64,000 nt of DNA from Eilatimonas milleporae. GTDB lineage: Bacteria; Pseudomonadota; Alphaproteobacteria; Sphingomonadales; Kordiimonadaceae. This document shows positions 58,941-64,000 of the stretch, one piece after another (positions within the stretch are counted from its first letter, which is position 1; every line of letters starts with the position of its first letter). The stretch lies in NCBI RefSeq assembly GCF_003688555.1, contig NZ_REFR01000009.1, positions 620,001-684,000 on the forward strand, in the 5' to 3' direction. A program made the translations under genes and the position numbers. Below the pieces are notes generated by a model. It searched no databases. It saw only the letters and a program-made list of their open reading frames with translations, and was not told the DNA's origin.

Positions 58941-61376
58941 ATGCCATTCGGAAAAACCATCGCCGCGGGACTGCTGTTGTCCAGCGCCTCGCTTCTGGCT
59001 CTTGCACCCGCATCCGCCCAGGGTGCCGCCGCCGACAGCGGTGCCGGGGCGGACGACATGGTCGAACAGATCATCGTCACCGGCACCCGGCGGGCGGAAC
59101 GCACCGCCTTCAGTTCGCTGGCGCCCATCGACATCATCACCAGCGACGCCGTCGACCGCACCGCGTCCGAGGACCTTCTCGACACGCTGGCGCAGATCGT
59201 GCCGTCCTTCAACGTGCAGCGCCTGCCGCTGGCCGACGGGCTGGTTTTCGTGCGTCCGGCCACCCTGCGCGGCCTGTCACCGGACCAGACGCTGGTGCTG
59301 GTCAACGGCAAGCGCCGCCACCGCGCCGCCCTGCTCGGCAGCAACGGGGCCCAGTCCGCCGACCTGGCGCAGATCCCCTCCTTCGCCATTGAACGGATTG
59401 AGGTATTGCGGGACGGGGCGTCGGCGCAGTACGGCTCGGACGCCATCGCCGGCGTCATCAACATCCTCCTCGACGACGAACCCGGACACAGCGCCTTCGG
59501 CCAGTTCTCCGAATATTACGAGGGCGACGGCGACAACTACCGCGCCGGCTTCCAGGCCGGCTTCGGCTTCGCGGAACGCGGCTTCCTCGTCACCACCTTC
59601 GAATATTTCGACGCCGCCCGCACATCCCGCACCCGACAGCGCCCCGACGCCCTCGCCTTCCAGGCCGCGAACCCCGACCTCGACGTCCCCAACCCGGTGC
59701 AGAACTGGGGACAGCCCGAGCGGGACGGCATCCGCTTCGCCCTCAACAGCCAGTATGCCCTCGCCGACACAACCGACGCCTATCTCTTCGGCACCTACGG
59801 CGAAAGCGACGGCGTCTCGGACTTCAACTGGCGCAACCCCGACACCACCAGCGCCTTCAATCCCAGCGACGCCTTCCCCGGCTTCGACCTGCGCACCCTC
59901 TACCCCGCCGGCTTCACACCCCAGTTCGGGCAGGAAGACCGCGACATCTCGCTCACCGGCGGCGCCCGTGGCGCCCTCGGCGACGGCGCCTTCACCTGGG
60001 ACGCCAGCCTCGGCTACGGCAGCAACCGCATCGAATATGTCATGACCGACACCATCAACGCCTCCCTCGGGCCCGACAGTCCCACAGCCTTCCGCCCCGG
60101 CACGCTGGAACAGCGCGAGTTCAACATCAATCTCGACTTCGTCCACACCCTCGACATCGGCAATGACGCCGGGCCCGTCAACATCGCCTTCGGCGGCGAA
60201 CGCCGCGAGGAAACCTATGAGATCGAGGCCGGCGACCCCGCCTCCTTCGCCATCGGCCCCGGCGCCGTCGACGGCCTGCCCTCCGGCTCCAACGGCTTCC
60301 CCGGATACAGCGACGCCCAGGCCGGCACGTTCGATCAGGAAAGCTATGCCGCCTATGTCGATGTGGAAGTCCCCCTCACCAGCCGCTGGACCCTCGGCCT
60401 CGCCGGCCGCTATGAGGACTTCTCCGAATTCGGCGACACCCTGAACGGCAAGCTCTCCACCCGCTTCGAGATCACCCCGACCCTCGCCCTGCGCGCCACC
60501 GCGTCGACCGGCTTCCGCGCGCCCACACCGGGCCAGCTGTTCAGCGAACGCACCTCCCAGGGGCTCGACACCGTCACCCTCAACATCTTCACACGCGGGC
60601 GCTTCTCGCCCCAGGGTGCCGTCGCCGACATCATCTCCCGCCGCGCCGATGCCGACATCAACCCCCTGACGGCCGAGGAGTCCGAGAATTACAGCCTCGG
60701 CCTCGCCTACAGCAACAACGCCGGCTTCAGCGCCTCCATCGATGTCTATCAGGTCAATGTGGACGACCGCTTCGGCACCTCCCAGACCTTCACCCTCACC
60801 GACGCCGAGCGGGCCGAGCTTGTCGCCCTCGGCGTCCCCGGCGGCGAAGGCATCACCAGCGTCAACTTCTTCCAGAACGACTTCGACACCCGCACGCGCG
60901 GCGTCGACATTGTCGCCGCCTACACCACCCAGGCCGGGCCCGGTACCCTCTCCCTCACCGCCGCCTATAACTATAACGAAACCGAAGTCACAGACGGCCG
61001 GCTCGAGGACAACGAGACCCTGCGCGTCCGCTTCGAGGACCTGCTGCCCAAACACACCGGCAACGCCGCCGCCAACTATGCCGTCGGCGATCTCGAATTC
61101 CTCGGCCGCCTGCGCTATTTCGGGCCGTGGACGGATTTCTCCTTCAATGCGGCCGGCGAGATCTTCCAGGAGTTCGGCGGCGAGGTCTTCGTCGACCTGG
61201 CGGTGACATGGAACATCCGCGAGGAAGTCTCGCTCAGGGTCGGGGCGGAAAATGTCTTCGACACCTTCCCGGACGAGGCGGAATTCCAGTCCAATCGCGG
61301 CCTGATCTATTCCCGCAACGCCCCCTATGACACCGACGGCGGTCTCTACTATCTTCGTCTGGGCGTGGACTTCTGA
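58941..61376 (+). CDS. TonB-dependent receptor without STN domain, sister of the preceding gene
   Basis: 811 residues. The signal peptide ends near ASAQG. A TonB-box-like VEQIIVTGTRR is followed by a plug with LRGLSPDQTLVLVNGKRRHR, then the barrel. It shares the 1593-bp block with the upstream receptor but has its own plug start and C-terminal strands (about 125 residues), ending LGVDF. GGGGGAA lies upstream of the ATG. It would import a related ligand without transmitting a transcriptional signal. Confidence 0.92.
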   Translation: MPFGKTIAAGLLLSSASLLALAPASAQGAAADSGAGADDMVEQIIVTGTRRAERTAFSSLAPIDIITSDAVDRTASEDLLDTLAQIVPSFNVQRLPLADGLVFVRPATLRGLSPDQTLVLVNGKRRHRAALLGSNGAQSADLAQIPSFAIERIEVLRDGASAQYGSDAIAGVINILLDDEPGHSAFGQFSEYYEGDGDNYRAGFQAGFGFAERGFLVTTFEYFDAARTSRTRQRPDALAFQAANPDLDVPNPVQNWGQPERDGIRFALNSQYALADTTDAYLFGTYGESDGVSDFNWRNPDTTSAFNPSDAFPGFDLRTLYPAGFTPQFGQEDRDISLTGGARGALGDGAFTWDASLGYGSNRIEYVMTDTINASLGPDSPTAFRPGTLEQREFNINLDFVHTLDIGNDAGPVNIAFGGERREETYEIEAGDPASFAIGPGAVDGLPSGSNGFPGYSDAQAGTFDQESYAAYVDVEVPLTSRWTLGLAGRYEDFSEFGDTLNGKLSTRFEITPTLALRATASTGFRAPTPGQLFSERTSQGLDTVTLNIFTRGRFSPQGAVADIISRRADADINPLTAEESENYSLGLAYSNNAGFSASIDVYQVNVDDRFGTSQTFTLTDAERAELVALGVPGGEGITSVNFFQNDFDTRTRGVDIVAAYTTQAGPGTLSLTAAYNYNETEVTDGRLEDNETLRVRFEDLLPKHTGNAAANYAVGDLEFLGRLRYFGPWTDFSFNAAGEIFQEFGGEVFVDLAVTWNIREEVSLRVGAENVFDTFPDEAEFQSNRGLIYSRNAPYDTDGGLYYLRLGVDF
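59406..60998 (+). repeat. 1593-bp block apparently identical to 56743-58335 (copy 2)
   Basis: Second copy of the duplicated barrel segment. Just outside the left edge there are two single-base differences in AAGTGTTGC versus AGGTATTGC. Beyond the right edge the sequences become unrelated for about 120 bases and then similar again only at protein level. Confidence 0.9.
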
Positions 61377-61403
61377 ACCGCGCCGGACCGCACAGCCGAA
61401 ACC

Positions 61404-61437
61404 GGACCGGACGGCGGACATCACCGCCGTCCGGTCC
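61404..61437 (+). terminator. Strong hairpin between receptor and PLP-enzyme genes
   Basis: GGACCGGACGGCGG and CCGCCGTCCGGTCC form perfect 14-bp arms around a 6-nt ACATCA loop, directly after the receptor stop. There is no T-run, so it may be a partial terminator or an RNA-stabilising stem that sets expression of the following gene. Confidence 0.55.
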
Positions 61438-61459
61438 CCGCATACCCCAGGACGCAGCC

Positions 61460-62818
61460 ATGCCCGATCTGTCCAGACGCCGCTTCATCACCGCCGCCAC
61501 CGCGACCGCCGTGACCGGCACCGCCATACCGGCCGCCGCCCTGACAAACGCCGCCGCACCGCCGGCAGCACCCCTGCCCGCCTCGACCCTGCCCACCCCG
61601 ACCCTGTCCGCCCCGGCCCTGCCGGCACCGGAAACCCTGCGTCCCGACGACGAGGACGGCTGGCGCGCTGTCGCCGCCCACTATGATGTGACGGACGATG
61701 TGATCAATCTGGAAAACGGCAACTGGGGCATCATGGCCCGCCCGGTGCTGGAGGCGTATCTGAACCACACGCGGATGATCAACCGCGACAACAGCTATTA
61801 CACCCGCCGCCGATACTGGCCCGCCTATGTCGCGGTATTGGACGCGGTCGCGGCCCGCCTGGGCGCCGCCCGCGAGGAGGTCGCGCTGACACGCGGCGCC
61901 ACCGAGGCCCTGCAGAACATCATCGGCGGCTTCAACCGCCTGTCGCCCGGCGACGCGGTCATGTATGCCGATCTGGACTATGGCTCGATCCGTGAGGCCA
62001 TGCGCGCCACCGCCGCGCGGGCCGGCTGCGGGGCCGTGGCGCTGAACGTGCCCGAACCCGCCACCCATGACGGCCTGATCGCTTTTTACCGCGACGCGCT
62101 CGACCGCCACCCCGAGACAAGGCTGCTGCTGCTCACCCATGTCAGCCACCGCACCGGCCTGGTCATCCCCGTGCGCGCCATCGCCCGCGAGGCCAGGGCG
62201 CGCGGTGTCAGCACCGTGGTCGACGCCGCCCATTCCTGGGGGCAGATCGATTTCCGCGTGGACGATCTGGACGCCGATTTCATCGGCTTCAACCTGCACA
62301 AATGGATGGGCGCGCCCATCGGCGTCGGCGCCCTCTATATCCGCCGGGACCGGCTGGGCGACATCAGCCCCAATCTTTCCGCCACCGACGGCGAGAAAGA
62401 TCACATTTATGGTCGCGTCCATTCGGGCACCAGCAATTTCGCCGCCTTTCTCACCGTACCGGACGCATTCGCCTTTCACGACGCCGTCGGCGCGGCGGCC
62501 AAGGCCGCGCGCCTGCGCTATCTGCGCGGCATCTGGACCGGGCTGCTCAGCGGCACGCCCGGCCTGGACATTCTGACGCCCGAGGACCCGCGCCTGCATG
62601 CCGGCATCACATCCTTCCGGCTGACCGGCGTCACCGGTGTCGACGACAACCGCCGGCTGGCCAAACGCCTGCTCGACGAACACGGTGTGTTCACCGTTCA
62701 CCGCGACGGCGTCGCCGCCGGCGCCTGCATCCGCGTCACCCCCGGCCTGTACAACAGCGCCGACCATATGCGCCGCGCCGCGGCGGGAATCCGGGCCCTT
62801 GTCACGGCACGGTCATAG
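61460..62818 (+). CDS. Tat-exported PLP-dependent class V aminotransferase-like enzyme (PvdN-like)
   Basis: 452 residues. A Tat signal (LSRRRFITAATATAV) and a Pro/Ala/Thr linker (about 30-60) precede a fold-type I PLP domain of the isopenicillin-N-epimerase/cysteine-desulfurase-like group. Landmarks are NLENGNWG, TRGATEALQN, D255-A-A-H258-S and the Schiff-base lysine K281 in FIGFNLHKWMGAP. Periplasmic PLP enzymes of this kind include PvdN of pyoverdine maturation. Its place between TonB receptors and FecI/FecR suggests it modifies an imported or exported amino-containing compound. Confidence 0.85.
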   Translation: MPDLSRRRFITAATATAVTGTAIPAAALTNAAAPPAAPLPASTLPTPTLSAPALPAPETLRPDDEDGWRAVAAHYDVTDDVINLENGNWGIMARPVLEAYLNHTRMINRDNSYYTRRRYWPAYVAVLDAVAARLGAAREEVALTRGATEALQNIIGGFNRLSPGDAVMYADLDYGSIREAMRATAARAGCGAVALNVPEPATHDGLIAFYRDALDRHPETRLLLLTHVSHRTGLVIPVRAIAREARARGVSTVVDAAHSWGQIDFRVDDLDADFIGFNLHKWMGAPIGVGALYIRRDRLGDISPNLSATDGEKDHIYGRVHSGTSNFAAFLTVPDAFAFHDAVGAAAKAARLRYLRGIWTGLLSGTPGLDILTPEDPRLHAGITSFRLTGVTGVDDNRRLAKRLLDEHGVFTVHRDGVAAGACIRVTPGLYNSADHMRRAAAGIRALVTARS

Positions 62819-62912
62819 AAGGGCGGGCACACTGCCGGGAACGCAGCGCCCAGGCCCGCACCGGGGCGGCGCGGTTCGCGCATGCCATGGGTCCGGACCC
62901 TTGCCTGAAAGG

Positions 62913-63554
62913 ATGCCTTTGCCGGAACAACCGCCCGTATCGGACAAAACGCACACCGTCGGCACGCCGCCGCCGTCCGGGTCCGCCGTGCCGCGCTGTC
63001 CGGTGACGCCCCGCGCCCCGGCAAAACCGTCAGCAACACCGTCGGCCACACCGTCCGACAACCCCCGCCTGTCCCGGCTGTTCGCCGACCATGGCCGGCA
63101 GTTGACCGCCTTTGCCCGCTCCAAGGGCGCCACCCCCGACGACGCGGCCGAGATCGTCCAAGACGCCTTTCTCCGGTTGAAAAAATACGGATTGCAAAAA
63201 AAAGTTGAAAATGACCTCGCATTTCTGCGCACCATCATCGTCAACCTTATCAGGGACCGATACAGAAAGAGACAAAACGCCCCGTTCACAGGGGATTATG
63301 AAGACGCCGTGCAAAACGCGCCAAGCGTGCGCCCGGACCAGGAAACGGCCCTTGCGGCCAAACAGGACCTCCGGCGGACCCTGCGCGATATCGCCGATCT
63401 GCCGGACATCACCCGCGGGGTTTTCGTCCGCTACCGGCTGCACGGCCACACCTATGACCGGATCGCCCGCGACATGGGTCTGACCATCGCGCTGGTGCGG
63501 CGGCATCTCAGGGACGCCGTCGTCAGCCTGACACGGAAACGCGGGCAGGGATAA
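62913..63554 (+). CDS. ECF sigma factor (FecI-like)
   Basis: 213 residues. A flexible proline-rich N-terminus with a PSATPSATPSD repeat is followed by sigma region 2 (LFADHGRQLTAFARSKGATPDDAAEIVQDAFLRL, cited as a span) and region 4 (LPDITRGVFVRYRLHGHTYDRIARDMGLTIALVRRHL, cited as a span). The ATG at 62913 directly follows AAAGG, so TTG 62919 or a later codon might be the real start. It is followed after 21 bp by a FecR-type gene. It probably directs transcription of TonB receptor genes. Confidence 0.85.
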   Translation: MPLPEQPPVSDKTHTVGTPPPSGSAVPRCPVTPRAPAKPSATPSATPSDNPRLSRLFADHGRQLTAFARSKGATPDDAAEIVQDAFLRLKKYGLQKKVENDLAFLRTIIVNLIRDRYRKRQNAPFTGDYEDAVQNAPSVRPDQETALAAKQDLRRTLRDIADLPDITRGVFVRYRLHGHTYDRIARDMGLTIALVRRHLRDAVVSLTRKRGQG

Positions 63555-63575
63555 CGGGGAAAGCGTAAGGAAACG

Positions 63576-64000
63576 GTGACACGGCATTCGGACATAAACA
63601 CCGCCCTCCTGGATGAGGCGGCCGACTGGGCCCTCCGGATCGAGGAAGACCCCGCCCTGCGCGTCAGCGAGGGGTTCGAGCGCTGGCTCCACCGCTCGCC
63701 GGATCACATCGCCGCCTTTACCAGCGTGTCCGGCCTGTGGGACGACACCGCGCCGCATCGCATACCGCGCCTGAACCGCTGGGCCCTCGCCCTGCGCGTG
63801 GCGCTGGAAGACCACCTGCCCGCGCGAGCGCCCCGCCGGCCACGCGCCGGCGGCACGGCCCCCGCCCCCTCGGGCCTGTCCACCGGGCGCCTGTCCATAC
63901 CCATCCCCGCCATCCGGGCCGTGGCCCTGACAGCCTGCGTGGTGGTGTGTGTCGCCGCCGCCCTCCTGCTCGCGGGGCCCGGCGGGGTCGACCGCGCCGG
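63576..64000 (+). CDS. FecR-type anti-sigma factor, N-terminal part
   Basis: Open frame cut by the window end (141 complete codons visible). GTG start with AAGGA about 5 bp upstream. The N-terminal DUF4880 pattern is clear: LLDEAADWALRIEED and FERWLHRSPDHIAAFTSVSGLW. A transmembrane helix (AVALTACVVVCVAAALLLA) begins near residue 112. It would hold the preceding sigma factor at the membrane until the STN domain of the receptor at 55714 signals ligand binding. The C-terminal signalling half is outside the window. Confidence 0.85.
   Translation, partial: MTRHSDINTALLDEAADWALRIEEDPALRVSEGFERWLHRSPDHIAAFTSVSGLWDDTAPHRIPRLNRWALALRVALEDHLPARAPRRPRAGGTAPAPSGLSTGRLSIPIPAIRAVALTACVVVCVAAALLLAGPGGVDRA

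Overview
The window looks like a GC-rich alphaproteobacterial chromosome, probably from a free-living, aerobic, possibly marine organism. The reasons are the strong G/C third-position bias, a PAS_5-type orphan protein, two DctPQM TRAP transporters, several TonB receptors, Tat-exported oxidoreductases, a FecI/FecR pair and an exosortase-linked exopolysaccharide (EPS) locus. The exact order cannot be assigned from the sequence alone. I see no tRNA, rRNA, CRISPR array, transposase or integrase.

Positions 1-30384 form a catabolic and transport district. Two complete TRAP systems (528-3480 and 13001-15902) flank genes whose families fit processing of a branched dicarboxylic or tricarboxylic acid: MmgE/PrpD, LeuC- and LeuD-like hydro-lyase subunits, an HMG-CoA-lyase-like enzyme, a class III CoA-transferase and a GlcD-type flavin oxidase. 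A tandem alpha/beta hydrolase, an SDR, small dimeric alpha-beta-barrel proteins and a Crp/Fnr regulator accompany them. Next come a TonB receptor, a class-C-beta-lactamase-like hydrolase, a zinc-free MDR reductase, a methyltransferase with a small partner, and an overlapping Tat-exported hydrolase/amine oxidase pair.

Positions 30385-55219 are the most interesting part. A sigma-54 response regulator that reads like Vibrio LuxO (30936-32459) is followed by an H-NOX nitric oxide sensor and a hybrid histidine kinase with REC and Hpt domains. Next to them are two EPS transcription units. The leftward one (41269 to 35129) encodes a sugar-transferase/Wza fusion, one DUF4114 protein with a VPLPGP sorting tail, an exosortase fused to EpsI, and a TPR protein. 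The rightward one (41547 to 54502) encodes a pyruvyl transferase, flippase, FrhB-like protein, polymerase, glycosyltransferases, a Wzc-like co-polymerase without Walker A, and two receiver proteins. I found -24/-12 promoters ahead of the regulator, the leftward operon, the Alg13-like gene and, more weakly, the gene at 54677. Three of these have TTGCA-N3-TGCAA-like elements 65-111 bp upstream of -24. I recall this as the LuxO binding-site form. The inferred system is a nitric-oxide-gated, LuxO-like phosphorelay that drives an exosortase/EPS surface layer.

Positions 55220-64000 are a TonB/FecIR locus: an STN-domain TonB receptor, a second receptor that shares a 1593-bp apparently identical internal block with it, a Tat-exported PvdN-like PLP enzyme, an ECF sigma factor, and a FecR-type anti-sigma factor cut by the window end. 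Short 12-15 bp tandem repeats occur throughout the window in protein linkers and between genes.
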